Shown: piece by piece, positions 1 to 10,140 of the stretch | Layout of the letters: each line of letters starts with the position of its first letter | Position numbering within the stretch: position 1 is the stretch's first letter | Source: Lepidostoma basale | Taxonomy: Eukaryota > Arthropoda > Insecta > Trichoptera > Lepidostomatidae | DNA: 64,000 nucleotides | Direction of reading: 5' to 3' | Assembly: GCA_022606425.2 (NCBI GenBank) | Contig: JAHDVF020000142.1 | Span: 62,001-126,000 of the forward strand | Program-made: the position numbers and the translations under genes | Notes under the pieces: model-generated | Databases searched by the model: none | What the model was told of the DNA's origin: nothing | Seen by the model: the letters and a program-made list of their open reading frames with translations, nothing else

Positions 1-75
1 ATTGGAAATGAAAGATAAAAAATACGGATTTTCAGCTTAGCCCTGACCCGAGTGACTTACTTTTAGTAGACTGTG
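1..75 (-). mobile_element. possible CR1/L2-like LINE C-terminal scrap
   Basis: Read on the minus strand, this stretch gives a peptide like the very end of the LINE at 35,705-36,832 (a short R-x-K-L-K block followed by aromatic residues). It is cut by the window edge. The match is only about 15 residues, so the call is weak. Confidence 0.3.
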
Positions 76-489
76 GCCACCGTTTCGATTTTTAATCTTT
101 GATAACAGGTCTATTGGATAAGCGTGATTATTTTGGTAGAGACTATTGATCTTCATCGACACCCAGGCACCATAAGGGTAATAGAGTTAACAACCTATGA
201 GCCGCGCCTGCTTGGTGTTGAGTGCAACAGGTTTCTTAACGCATTTGCACGGTACCGCGCCATAGAAAGTACATATGTAAGCCGGTGCAGCTTGTTTAGA
301 ATATTCTCTAATTAACTTACAAATCGTAAATATTGTTTATGAACAATAATGTTAAACTCCATATTTTTGCATTGGTCGCACTTATGTCACAATCCAAGAA
401 GTCGGTTGGAATTTGGTATACTGAGGTAGGCACCACATGAAACTAAATATTGCCTGTTGATTGAAAAGGTACAAAAAAAGTTCTAACAT

Positions 490-1082
490 TTTTTGTGCCT
501 CAAAGATAACGGTTATTACCTCTGGCTGTAGCCAACTGATTTCTTGCTGGGTATGCTGGACTACCAGTCATTGGAAATTAGACGAACTATCCATTTGGGT
601 GTTAATTTTTTTCAACTGATTCGTGGTCGAATACATAACTCGGATATTTTGAATGACTTGACTTTGTTTGTCCCTGACAATTATCTGCGACAAAGGCAAC
701 ATAGATTATTTCACCTGCCACTGTGTAGAACCAATTTACTTAAGGTTATGCCCGTGGGCAGGGCAATAATCCTTGTAAACTGCATATCTTCGGATGTGGA
801 CATCTTCCACGATAGTGAGGCTATCCTCAGAAAACATTTATCTCTTAAATAATGTGTTGTTCTTCTTATTGTTTCTAATTACTTATTTGGTCTTTATTTT
901 TTAATTATCTCGTGTTTTTTTTTAGTGTTAGTCTATTTTTAAATTTCATAATTGTATTTACTGTTTAAAAAAGTTTTTTTTTTGTTTTTGTATCCTACCG
1001 GTATAGTCATAAGCGCTTTGGTTATATACTGTAATTTTTATGATTTAAAAAATAAATTGAAATTGAAATTGAAATTGAATCC
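490..1082 (+). mobile_element. 3' end of a Jockey-group non-LTR retrotransposon
   Basis: The frame at 490-852 encodes the C-terminal tail of a LINE ORF2, with one stop near 517 and the blocks YQSLE, IHLGV, VPDNYLRQR and CRTNL. The same blocks recur at 7.0-7.4, 9.9-10.1, 19.9-20.4, 26.1-26.3 and 32.6-32.8 kb, so this is a repeat family and not a host gene. After the stop comes an AT-rich 3' UTR ending in about four copies of AAATTG (1,054-1,080), a simple-repeat tail used by LINEs of this group. The 5' part, including the polymerase core, is missing: a typical 5'-truncated insertion. Clade assignment (Crack/Daphne-like) is inference. Confidence 0.75.
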
Positions 1083-1099
1083 ATCATATTATACATTAT

Positions 1100-1262
1100 T
1101 CTTTTTCAAATACCATAACTTTAGACTTTGACACGTTTATCACAAGGTCACATGTTTTGCATACTTCGTACATTCTTGATACTAGGACATGTAGATCATC
1201 TATTCTGTCAGCGATTAAAACAGCGTCGTCTGCATAATATATAGCAAACAGCTGATGGACAT
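1100..1262 (-). mobile_element. RTE-like LINE reverse transcriptase palm fragment
   Basis: The minus strand translates to a polymerase palm segment with the catalytic YADD box followed by AVLIADR and, about 30 residues on, a K-S-K-V-M-V-F block before a stop. The order and spacing match RTE-type LINE reverse transcriptases seen across arthropods. Only about 50 codons survive. The related copy at 5,285-6,070 overlaps this segment and continues to the 3' end. Confidence 0.7.
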
Positions 1263-1529
1263 ATCATTCAATATCGCACCAGCGCGCTGGTGCGAAATAC
1301 GTTTATACTTTCTATCATAGTTCTTTCATAGATATGTTCATCAACTGCGGTGACACTTTAAAAATTATAAAAGAAAATAAATATTTAATTAATGGGAACC
1401 CTTTTACCACATTCCTTTTTATATGTATTTTTTCTTGAAAAATTAAAGTAAAACTCAATATAAAAAAATAATACGAATAAAAACTTTTTGTTTTCTAAAA
1501 GTTTTTTTAAGAATATTTTATGGGAATGA

Positions 1530-1580
1530 CGTGTTTCGCATTGCTCAGGTATTATCAAATACATGCTTTCATTTGTTTTA
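1530..1580 (-). ncRNA. hammerhead-like module, family F (decayed)
   Basis: On the minus strand: TTGATAA, linker T, a short degenerate stem, GCGAAAC, then ACGTC followed by ATTCCCATAAA. Other copies of this family lie at 10.93, 18.97, 25.17, 32.23, 41.77 and 54.58 kb. See the finding on family F. Confidence 0.35.
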
Positions 1581-1617
1581 TCATGAAGTTAAAAAACATC
1601 CTTGTGTGTACGAGTAC

Positions 1618-2375
1618 CTATCTTCTTCTTTCTCTTAGTTTAGGTCGTATGGCCTGTTTATGACGGTGTGCTGTCCTGGGATGATGATGTCTTTATTGGC
1701 CTATCTTTTTGGCGGTCTTCCTGTCATTATCTTGCTGCTTGGGTTTTTATGTTTAATATTTTTTGCAATACTTGTATTCTCCATGCAGTCCACGTGATCT
1801 TTCTAAAAGCGCCTTCTGCTTCTTCCCCATCTTATAATGTCCTAAACTTCACAGACAAACCATATCGTTTTATTTCTGATCCGATCTCTGAGAGTTTTGC
1901 CTGCGATGTAGCGTAGGGTTCGCATTCCTGCTACTCTAAGAAAGTTCTTAGTCCTATTGGTATAGGCTCTGACTTCTATTCTATACGTCATGATAGATCG
2001 GACGCATGCCTTGAATATCTTGACTTTATTTTCGGCGAGCATATATTTGTTCCTTCATATGGTGTCGCGCAAACAGTTAGCCACGGCTATCGCTTCGTTA
2101 GTTTGTGCTCGCACTTCATCACATAGGTCACTGTAGCTTCAGATCTCTACATCTGGGTAAGTGAATCGCATGACTTGCTCAATAGGTGTGTTATCGATGA
2201 TCAGTTTACATCTGAGCGGCTCTTTTGATATTGTTAGGCCCTTCGTTTTACTAGAATAAATCGTCATGTTATATATTCTTAAGATGTAAGTTGGAATTTG
2301 TAGAGCATGCTATGAATGTCATCTTCATTCTCTGCTTGCATTTCAGCGCCATCGGCATAGCATACTATATTGATA
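1618..2375 (-). mobile_element. RTE-type LINE, C-terminal half of ORF2, decayed
   Basis: On the minus strand a decayed catalytic box (YADG) lies near 2,350-2,370, and a longer clean stretch at 1,842-2,042 holds the blocks KIFKACVRSIMTY, RTLRYIAGKTL and DRIRNK. This is the usual post-polymerase region of arthropod RTE elements. The 3' end falls in an AAGAAGAAG-type tail near 1,620. The copy at 41,370-41,710 shares this tail and C-terminal region, and the copy at 22,015-22,215 shares the K-A-C-V-R-P block. There are many frameshifts, so the element is dead. Confidence 0.7.
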
Positions 2376-2394
2376 TCATGTACGATTATATATG

Positions 2395-2785
2395 ACGTTA
2401 TTGTTTTATTTTTTGTGTATAAGCAAAACATGGAATTTGCAGAGGAAAGATGAGAGCTATGATAAATGCGGTGGAGATGAAATCCTTAAGACCTATGTGT
2501 CGTAAAACAATATATGATAGGATTTCAAATGCTGATATCAAGTAGGAATGTGGAGCGTATGAGAAAAATAGGAAAGGATCACTGCGATGAAGAAAGAATA
2601 TTTAAGAAAGTATACGTTAACGTCGTTAATGGATAACGGAGTTGAGAAGACCGAAGTAAACGTGGCATTACCAAATAAACAAAATTAAATAATCGTTCAT
2701 TTAAGAAGTCGGAAGATTCGATATGTGTATGACCCGTTCTATGAATGTGTACCGCGTGATGGTTAGTTGTTGTTGTTGTTAATAT
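2395..2785 (+). mobile_element. RTE 3' end with (GTT)n tail
   Basis: The translation, in mixed frames, follows the arthropod RTE C-terminus: a V-E-M-K-S-L-R-like block, then a G-R-P-K-x-T-W-like block near 2,650, then the terminal codons with GCGTGATGGTTAG, followed by (GTT)n at 2,766-2,782. Several indels are present. The terminal sequence places it with the copies at 5.3-6.1, 9.6-9.9 and 39.2-39.3 kb. Confidence 0.55.
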
Positions 2786-2989
2786 TGTGACATATATAAT
2801 TAGCGATTCTTAATTTAAATAGTTTTTCTCATTGAACAATGTTTATTTATTTAAACTTTATATACATCATCAACTTTATTAAAAATTAACATTTTGAATT
2901 CATCAGTGAATTAAAAATAATATAACTTATATAGATATTTTAAAAAAATTCATGGATGTTGACAGTTTTGACAGATATTAAAAAAAATA

Positions 2990-3440
2990 AACCAACTAAC
3001 TAACTAACCATCGCGCCGTCTCCCCGAAAGGGTAGGCAGAAAGAATGGACTGCCACACTTTAACCGATGCGGCACTCCATCGTTCTCTTTTCGCCCCGCG
3101 GGAGAAGCGGTGTGATGGGTTGCAAACCTCATCGCCACCAATAGGTATCTCCCGCGCACACTTCAATCGTCCAACATCCACAAAATAAATCTTAAACCAA
3201 TAATATAAAATACAATGATATAAAATAAAATAACGAAATCAAAATAATTTACCACATAATGTTATTTTTAGATGGTGCACATATTGTCCATTTAATTCAT
3301 TTAATTAATGTTCCACGTATCCACCGTTTTTTTTAAATTAGCTGTAATTAGGCACTTAAAACAAACACCACCAGCATCCATCACCAGCAAGAACTTAAAA
3401 ATAATATTGAAGAATATCTTCTATAATTATTAAGTGGTGT
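2990..3440 (-). repeat. tandem duplication unit 1 (RTE 3' end plus flank)
   Basis: This unit shares an LINE 3' end and about 250 bp of AT-rich flank with 3,622-4,075, roughly 635 bp away. The LINE part (2,994-3,181, minus strand) carries an uninterrupted 61-codon frame ending in the block VWQSILSAYPFGET, then a tail of repeated TTAG read on the minus strand. The shared flank includes TGGTGCAC and CACCAGCAAGAACTT. Duplication of host flank with the element implies a segmental duplication, not two insertions. Confidence 0.7.
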
Positions 3441-3621
3441 ATAATAAATATTTATTTTGAAATTGATAGTTTTGTTTTGACTTTTTGTAAAAATTAATAA
3501 TAAATTAATACAATGCAGCAGCATCTTAAAAAAAATAAAAAAAATAAAATTTGATCTATAAGTTATCTATAATAGACGATGGCAGGATTATGCCGCAGAT
3601 AAATTTAATAAAACATACTAC

Positions 3622-4075
3622 ATTTAACTAACTAACTAACTAACTAACCATCACGCCGTCTCCCCGAAAGGGTAGGCAGAAAGAATGGACTGCCACACTT
3701 TAATCGATGCGGCACTCCATCCTTCTCTTTTCGCCATCACGAGAGACGCGGTGTGACTGGTTGCGAACCTCATCGCCACCAAAAGGCATCTCCCGCGCAC
3801 ACTTCGATCGTTCAACGTCTACATAATAAATCTAAAACAAATTATCTTAAATACAATGATATAAAATAAAATAACAAATAAAAATAATTTAACACATATT
3901 GTTATTTTAGATGGTGCACTTGTCGTCAGCTGGACGATCCGGACATTTGTGTTTATTTAATTTTTATTCCACGTTATCGACTGTTTTTTTTTTAATTTTC
4001 TGTAATCAGGCACTTAAAACAATCCAACACCAGCAAGAACTTAAAAATATTATTGAAGAATTTATTCAAATTGTC
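3622..4075 (-). repeat. tandem duplication unit 2 (RTE 3' end plus flank)
   Basis: This is the second unit of the pair described at 2,990-3,440. The LINE part is 3,628-3,815. Its TTAG tail is longer, with about five units at 3,626-3,648. Substitutions and small indels separate the two units, so the duplication is not recent. Confidence 0.7.
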
Positions 4076-4522
4076 ATTGGAACAAATGAAAATTTTATTT
4101 TTACACTTGTCAAAATTCTTTTTATAAACGAAAAAACTTATATAATTTTAACACCCAAACAGTAAAAACGTATTTTTTGTCACAAATAACTATCATAAAG
4201 AATGGCAATTATCAAATTGACCAAAACAATTCACTTATACATGAAATATCTCCAAATTGACGGGAGCACCATATGAAACAAACCAAATTTTCAAAATCAG
4301 AACCAAGAATTCATACATTTAAAAAAATTAAATTGTTAATATTATATAAGACCGACAGATATCGAGATGATTAAATTATTTAGGAATTCTCAAACTTACT
4401 CGAACGTACTCGATTCAAACTAATTAAATCAAATACGTTCACGCCAATGAACGTTTATTCCATTCCGTGTGAGACGACTTTATCGAAAGATATAAAGATT
4501 ACGACATACGTGTCTTAGAACA

Positions 4523-4732
4523 ATGAAAATGATTGGCAGCTTTTTACAAAGTGTGGGGTCAGCGAAAAATGGTTTGCTAAGTGCGATATTTGCTGTCCGC
4601 AGTCGGTTATTGCACTTGACGGTTGAATGGCTCGGGAATAATAATCAGAAGCCGCTTCAGCATAAAGTCATGCGGTGTGGTAGCGAGTATACGTATGAAC
4701 CTTTCCTTTTTACGGGTCAAGTTTGCTGTTAA
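4523..4732 (+). CDS. unrecognised 69-codon open frame
   Basis: An ATG-initiated frame of 69 codons lies in DNA noticeably richer in G+C than its surroundings. I recognise no domain. The predicted peptide has a mildly hydrophobic N-terminal third and ends in two cysteines. There is no visible splice site, poly(A) context or repeat relationship within the window. It may be a chance frame, an exon piece, or part of an unrecognised repeat. Confidence 0.15.
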   Translation: MKMIGSFLQSVGSAKNGLLSAIFAVRSRLLHLTVEWLGNNNQKPLQHKVMRCGSEYTYEPFLFTGQVCC

Positions 4733-4969
4733 AAATTGTAGGAGCTGAATTACGAGTATTTAGAAAAGGTTTGGTCGTTTAATTTTATGGTGATATTAAA
4801 CCAGAAGTTTTACAATAGAATTTTTCGATAATGGCTTGCTTCTTAGTTTTTTTTTGTAATTTTATCATATAAATCAAAATATTAAATTGCGAATAAATCG
4901 TTAAAGAACCTTTTAAGGTAATGATAATAAATAAAAACTTGATACATATTTTCTTTATCATCATATATT

Positions 4970-5092
4970 TAGTGGGCTTTCACTTGTGTTTAACGTCGAC
5001 CGGTTTCGGTAGCTTGCTGGCATCTTCTACTCTTCAGCAAGCAGCCGAAACCGGTCGTCGTTAAACACAAATGAAAGCCCACTAAATAGATA
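4970..5092. mobile_element. foldback element with two opposed hammerhead-like modules (family B)
   Basis: The two halves are nearly perfect inverted copies: the left arm contains GGGCTTTCACTTGTGTTTAA and the right arm its complement. Each arm carries CCGAAACCGGTCG pointing outward (minus strand at 4,995-5,030, plus strand at 5,022-5,060). The minus-strand module reads TAGAAGA, T, a GCCAGC-type stem, then GAAACCGGTC. The cores are degenerate because the arms overlap in the centre. No coding sequence is present. Confidence 0.6.
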
Positions 5093-5284
5093 ATAAAATA
5101 GAGATTTTGTATTAAATTTGTTGTTATTTTCATTATTTGAAATGAACTTCTACCAAGAAATTTCATTAAAAAATATAAAACTTTGAAGTTTTTTTGTTTT
5201 TTTTAAAGACTTACACAAAGGATTTCAATTAAATTACTAATAATAAATTGGATAATTTATAGAGCGTCATGTTTATGAATTACT

Positions 5285-6070
5285 CATCTTAAGGGCCCTA
5301 CTTGCAGACAAAGAGCATGAAATACAAGTCCTGGTGAATCGTATATATGAGGTATGCATGCGAAATGATCAGACGATGAATGTGAATAAGTCCATGATTT
5401 CTTATTTTTGAAAAATAAGAAATCATGATAGTCTACAGCATTAGCGTGAATGGTGAAAATTTGGAGCAAGTAGATAAGTTCGTGTATTTGGGTAGTATGT
5501 TTACAAAATATGGGTGAGTGGAGAGGGATATTAAATAAGGGTTGGGCCAGGAAAAAAACAAAGTGAATATTGCTCTTAAAGTTGTCATCGCAAACAAAAA
5601 TATATCCAAAAACCATGGTGTTCGTATACCGATTCTTATGTATGTAAGCAAAGCATGGAAATGGAAAAATAAGGATAAATTAATGCAGTTGAAATGAGAT
5701 CTTTTAGACGAATGTGTAGATACTCTGTGTATGCTAAAGTAAATGATGGTGTTAGAAACAAAATAATGAAAGGTTCATTAGATGGTTTGGACACATGGAA
5801 AGAATGAATGAAGAAGGAGTGTTATAAAAGTTATATGTTAACGATGTAAATGGAACTAGAAATAAAGGAAGACCGAGGAAAACGTGGCACGACCAAATGA
5901 ATCAAATATTGAATGTCGGCCAAGTGAGGAGTTAGAGAAATCGATGCGCGTGCATGACCCGATGTATGAATGTTGAGGAATCGACAGAAATATATCAGGA
6001 AAGAAAAGTTTGGCAGTCCATTCTTTCTGCCTACCGCTTCGGGGAGACGGCGTGATGTTTAGTTAGTGTA
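5285..6070 (+). mobile_element. RTE LINE 3' half, palm to terminus, TTAG tail
   Basis: This is the longest plus-strand RTE relic. Reading through frameshifts it shows the end of the palm (ALLADKE), LVNRIYEVCM, the thumb block FVYLGSMFT near 5,490, a degenerate block before 5,700, a G-R-P-R-K-T-W-like segment near 5,870, and finally a KxxWQSILSAYP-like end with TTCGGGGAGACGGCGTGATG. A TTAG repeat follows. Multiple stops make it non-functional. A perfect 35-bp palindrome (5,393-5,427) interrupts the frame just after the palm. Confidence 0.75.
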
Positions 6071-6289
6071 CAAAGAAATATGCTTTAGTGATCAAAATAA
6101 AATGTTCCTTAGATAAACATATTTTTTAAATTATTCACAAATTATTATATTCATGAATTAACATATTTTAATTTTTGAATAATAAGTATATCTTATTGCT
6201 CTTCTGGCTTGACTTAATTGGTGTGTTCTACCCGCCTTCATCTGTAATATGAAAAAAATCCATTGCAGAATCAAGAGTTCGTAGAGTAT

Positions 6290-6716
6290 AATTGAGGCCA
6301 CTAGGACAAGAGTGGTCTAACCAACATTTTTTGAAAAATTGAGTTACTGGTCTAACCCACACCTATTTGCGACCTACTATAAAAGAAAAATTAATCTAAC
6401 CACCATTTCCAAGTGGAAACATAGATATCGCCAAAATACTTCTTTATCTGACAAAAAATCAAAATATATGGAGTCAAATGTGGTCTATTATAAGTAACCA
6501 TCAAAAAATATCCTTAAACTTTATATTTCCCGATATTTCAAAATACTATTCTAAAGACATTCACCAAACAAACAAGGTTTATCACTAAAAAATACCCTAA
6601 CCCATATACGAGTAGTTTAAAAAAAAAAATGGAGAAAAAACGTCAAATTTTCAATTGCATTTATCTCCATTGTCTAAATTTGGGGTTAGACCACTCTTGC
6701 CCTGGCGGCCTCAATT
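6290..6716. mobile_element. non-autonomous DNA transposon with about 32-bp TIRs
   Basis: The terminal inverted repeats begin AATTGAGGCC and read on through GGACAAGAGTGGTCTAAC on the left, with the complementary sequence on the right ending GGCCTCAATT. The motif GGTCTAAC recurs internally near 6,313, 6,348 and 6,395, as subterminal transposase-binding repeats often do. There is no transposase frame, and I could not define a target-site duplication. Superfamily unknown. Confidence 0.6.
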
Positions 6717-6807
6717 CGATATCGGAATTGTATTACGGAGTGAGGATGAATATTTGTTTGTCTGTTAAAGAAACAACAAATAAGAATGTATCTGACTGTG
6801 TCCAGAC

Positions 6808-7384
6808 TTTCAAATCAAATCAAATCAGTTTATTAACTCAAAAGACATTACAAACAGCAAACTGTTTTAGGCATCTATTGAGTACAGGTAAAATATTATA
6901 CAAATACAACATAATGCCAGGAACGCATTAGAGATGGTTCGAAATTAAGAAGACAAGATACTTTCTAAAGTCAAGAGTATTTGTCTCCTGAACGTACTTT
7001 CACTTATATGAAAGACGTCGATATCCAAGGAAACAGCAGACAAATTTCTTTTCCCACCGGTGTCACCAGAGGCAGATTGGTTCTGGTGACCGGTAGGTAA
7101 AACAATCTATGCTGTCGCTGACGGAAAAATCTATCAGGGACAAAGAGACCAACACCCTCTAGCACGGCCGAGTTCTCGAAATATCCACTGATTAATTTAA
7201 AGAAATGGGTAATGCGATGCCCATCTCTTCGAAGCTGTAAAGAACCCAAGTCCCCTGGATAGAAACCAAGCGTTTTGTCCTCTAGCTCACCACCCGGCTC
7301 TGCATTGTTGTTAGTACATAGCTCATAACGGAAAATATAACTTTGGGTGTTTGAAAGTGTTCGTGAGAGCGTAGATTTATGCAT
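6808..7384 (-). mobile_element. Jockey-group LINE 3' end
   Basis: An open frame at 7,004-7,384 carries the family blocks LFVPDRFFRQRQH, YLPVTRTNL and VTPVGK, aligned with the copies at 544-852 and 19,901-20,395. The 3' UTR runs to a tail of repeated TTTGA-type units read on the minus strand (6,808-6,830). A close relative lies at 32,555-32,800. The polymerase region is missing. Confidence 0.75.
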
Positions 7385-7429
7385 TTGCCGAGGCCAACAC
7401 TTAGCCGGCCTCCACGTATATAAGGATGC

Positions 7430-7870
7430 TGGGGCTGCTGCTCCTGGATAGAGGGGTTTCTACGGTTGTCTACCCCACCGAAATTCACCGTAATTTGTGC
7501 TGTTTCTTGCCCTCTGAGGGTGCGCTGTTTTCCAGCTAGGAGGAGGAGGTTGCTCCTCTGTGACGGGCCTCGTTCCTCTCCCTCTCGGCCATTATAATAA
7601 TTTGTGCAGTGGTTTTATTTATTTATTTAATATTATGAAATGCTTCCTAAACCTCGTCCTTTGTCCTCCACATTTTTTTTCCCATCCCGCATTTGTCTCC
7701 TCTGCCTCTCTTGTTCTTCTCGCTGTATATTCCTGTGGTGTATCATTCTTTTTATCTTTTATATAACGTTCCTAAAATGTTCATCTATTATATATAATAT
7801 GTTTATTTATTCAATAAAGTACAGCGGAGCATAGAAGTAGGATGTAGTAAATTAAATGTGGTCTGGCACC
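7430..7870 (+). other. non-coding segment, GC-richer then T-rich, probably a retroelement 3' UTR
   Basis: The segment ends with TTCAATAAAGTACAG (a poly(A)-signal-like motif) followed by ATTAAATGTGGTCTGGCA at 7,848-7,865. The same end, AATAAAGTAGATTAAATGTG followed by GCCTGGCA, occurs at 60,280-60,306. The shared terminus with different upstream sequence suggests the 3' UTR of a retroelement family. No protein blocks are recognisable. Confidence 0.35.
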
Positions 7871-8164
7871 CCCAGTATAATATTTCACTCGTGAAAGAGA
7901 ATCTCCGAACGATGTAAAACTAATTATACTAGTAAGTAAAAAAATATTTACGGCTTTTACGTACACTTGTTTCAGTTAAAAAGCGGCCCGCGAGCCAAAT
8001 GTAGTTGACTTATGGGCCCATAACACGGTATGTAAATTTCGTACTGCCTCACATACATAAACGTGCCTAAATAGCAAGCATTGTAAGAATTCACAAATAA
8101 TAATTGTTGATAATGAAATTCACTCACTACTAGAAATAGCAAACTCAACATTTTCTATAATAAT

Positions 8165-8455
8165 TAAATAAAAGGATTTTTAATTGTATCTCAATAGAGA
8201 CGAAGACGCAAACTGGAAACTGAACATGGATGATCAAGGTGTTTACAGGACTTATGACCTGTCATTGGTTGGGTTAAGCGCACGCTTTATGTAATTACAA
8301 CATTCCCCATTCCACCTTTGTTATTTGTGATCATGCATGACAATTTTTTGGAAGATGTATATATACTTCAAAATCCATATTTATCTTCACGTCAGTTTCA
8401 GTCAGCCTATCTATGTAGATTTGGAGAATGATTTTCGGCATTTAGCAAACTACCT
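8165..8455 (+). mobile_element. MITE family M, copy 1
   Basis: The copy starts TTTTAATTGTATCTCAATAG followed by AGACGAAGAC, contains ACAGGACTTATGACCTGTCA and TTGGTTGGGTTAAGCG, and is truncated after TCAGTCAGCC. It is almost identical to 8,630-8,955 and 63,690-64,000 over its length. It is non-coding. Confidence 0.75.
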
Positions 8456-8629
8456 TATTAACACAATGTGAAGGCTGTTGACCAACATATTGTTAGAAGC
8501 CGCTAGGAGTATTATTCCATTCTACATGCCAGAGAATTTTGACCAGAATATTTGAAGACCAAATATTTGTGAATGTATACTTATACCTGTATACAAATCC
8601 TGGATTTACACCAAAGGGTGGTTAATTCA

Positions 8630-8955
8630 AATTTTTAATTGTATCTCAATAGAGACGAAGACGTAAACTGGAAACTGAACATGGATGATCAAGGTGTTTA
8701 CAGGACTTATGACCTGTCATTGGTTGGGTTAAGCGCACGCTTTATGTAATTACAACATTCCCCATTCCACCTTTGTTATTTGTGATCATGCATGACAATT
8801 TTTTGGAAGATGTATATATACTTCAAAATCCATATTTATCTTCACGTGTCAGTTTCAGTCAGCCATCTATGTAGATTTGGTTGCACTAGTGAATTTTTTT
8901 CAAGAATTAACCTATACAACCGACCCACTAACGCCATCTATGGAGAATGAAATAA
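8630..8955 (+). mobile_element. MITE family M, copy 2
   Basis: This is a fuller copy than 8,165-8,455, ending in AACGCCATCTATGGAGAATG. Older relatives end in GCGCCATCTATTGAGA, and TCTATTGAGA is the exact complement of TCTCAATAGA at the start, so the family carries a short terminal inverted repeat. It abuts the inverted-repeat element that starts near 8,945. Confidence 0.75.
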
Positions 8956-9635
8956 AAGGATGTTTTTTTAACTACTTCCACTTTTGTCTTTATTTCGACA
9001 GCGGCCGGTTTCGCCAGGCTTACTGGCATCGACAGATTGGTGATACTATTGCAAACCGAGTCCTTTATATACATACAGATCATGATTCTATACAAATATT
9101 TATGTAAAATTTACTGAATTTAAATATTGGTATTACAGGTATTCAAGAAAGAATCAAACAAAACAATTTTTCGGCAGTAATCGATTCCAGGAATACTTTT
9201 TATTTGATTACTTCCGAAAAATTGTTTTGATTGATTCCTGACCTAGCAGCTTTATGGATAGGGAAAACCGAATAAGGCGATGCCAACCTTACGGACCAAG
9301 AACAATAACTAAAACGACATATAATATTTAAATTCAGTAATAATAAAAACAAAAGTACCATTTTTTTCAAACGTTTTATATGAATATGTAAGCCATAATA
9401 AAATTTTAAATCCATTGTATTGAATATGAATCTTCTTGAATACCTGTAATACATTTGAAGATTATTTTTGTATAGAATCATAATTTGAAGATTAATTTTG
9501 TATAGAATCATGTTTACCACCCCTGATCTGCATGTATATAAAGGACTCGGTTTGAAATAGTGTCACCAGTCTGTCGATGCCAGCGAGCCTGGCGAAACCG
9601 GTCGCTGTCGAAATAAAGACAAAAGTGTAAGTACA
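8945..9635. mobile_element. large inverted-repeat element, family A, opposed hammerhead-like arms
   Basis: The left arm (about 8,945-9,150) and right arm (about 9,440-9,635) are inverted copies: both hold ACTCGG/CCGAGT, the CTTTATATACATACAGATC-type segment and TATTCAAGAA. Each carries the module pointing outward: minus strand at 8,996-9,035 and plus strand at 9,571-9,607. The right-arm module reads CAGT, CTGTCGA, T, GCCAG-loop-CTGGC, GAAA, CCGG, TC, GCTG, with CAGT and GCTG pairing as a short stem I. The internal 290 bp hold a further small inverted repeat near 9,150-9,240 and no protein blocks. Opposed arms with hammerheads resemble Penelope-like element organisation, but no Penelope reverse transcriptase is visible. 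Confidence 0.6.
9567..9607 (+). ncRNA. hammerhead-like module, family A
   Basis: Stem I is CAGT/GCTG. The core is CTGTCGA (U where A6 is expected), followed by linker T, a five-pair stem II, GAAA, self-complementary CCGG and TC. The A6 change recurs in nearly every family A copy, so activity is doubtful even though the architecture is conserved. Confidence 0.45.
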
Positions 9636-9875
9636 TATTAACGATGTAAACGGAATTAGAAATAGAGGAAGTCTGAGGAAAACGTGGCACGATCAAATGA
9701 ATGAAATATTGATTGCCGGCCCATTTGAGGAGTCGAAAAAATCAACGTGCGTGCATGACACGATGTATGAATGTTAAGGATCGAGAGAAGTAAGTTAGAA
9801 AATAACAGTGTGGCGGTCAATTCGTTCAGCCTACCATTTCGGAGAGACTTCGTGATGCTTAGTAAGTTAGTTAGT
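9635..9875 (+). mobile_element. RTE 3' end, TTAG tail
   Basis: The sequence runs from an AATAGAGG-type G-R-x-R-K-T-W block through TGCATGACACGATGTATGAA to GGAGAGACTTCGTGATGCTT and then repeated TTAG (9,858-9,875). It is the 3' terminus shared with 5.9-6.07 and 39.2-39.34 kb and is inserted directly against the family A element. The frame is broken. Confidence 0.65.
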
Positions 9876-9879
9876 TAAA

Positions 9880-10140
9880 TATTTAGTATTTTCATTTTGA
9901 ATATGGTTTCATCAATATGAAAAATGTCGATCTTCGAAGCGATCAAGTTCAGCAGTTTGATTGCTCTCCCTACTGGCATCACCAGAGGTATTGTTGGGAA
10001 ATAAAACAGTCTATTATGACCTCGTAGAAGATAACCATTTGGAGCAAAAAGACGGATACCCCCCAAGAATCCCCTAATATGTCTGAAGAAATGTGTATGT
10101 TAGAATCCATCCCTCCTTATATGCAAGCTTCTGGTCCCAA
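9880..10140 (-). mobile_element. Jockey-group LINE C-terminal fragment
   Basis: The minus-strand frame at 9,875-10,066 matches the family tail (NGYLLRGHNRLFYFP, VMPVGRAI and a D-I-F-H motif). It lacks the conserved TRTN block because of a short deletion. The upstream part continues with frameshifts to about 10,140. Confidence 0.65.

Noticed and set aside
3626..3648. Repeated TTAG as a telomeric repeat
   Set aside because: The insect telomere unit is TTAGG. These arrays are short, always follow an RTE 3' end, and are element tails.
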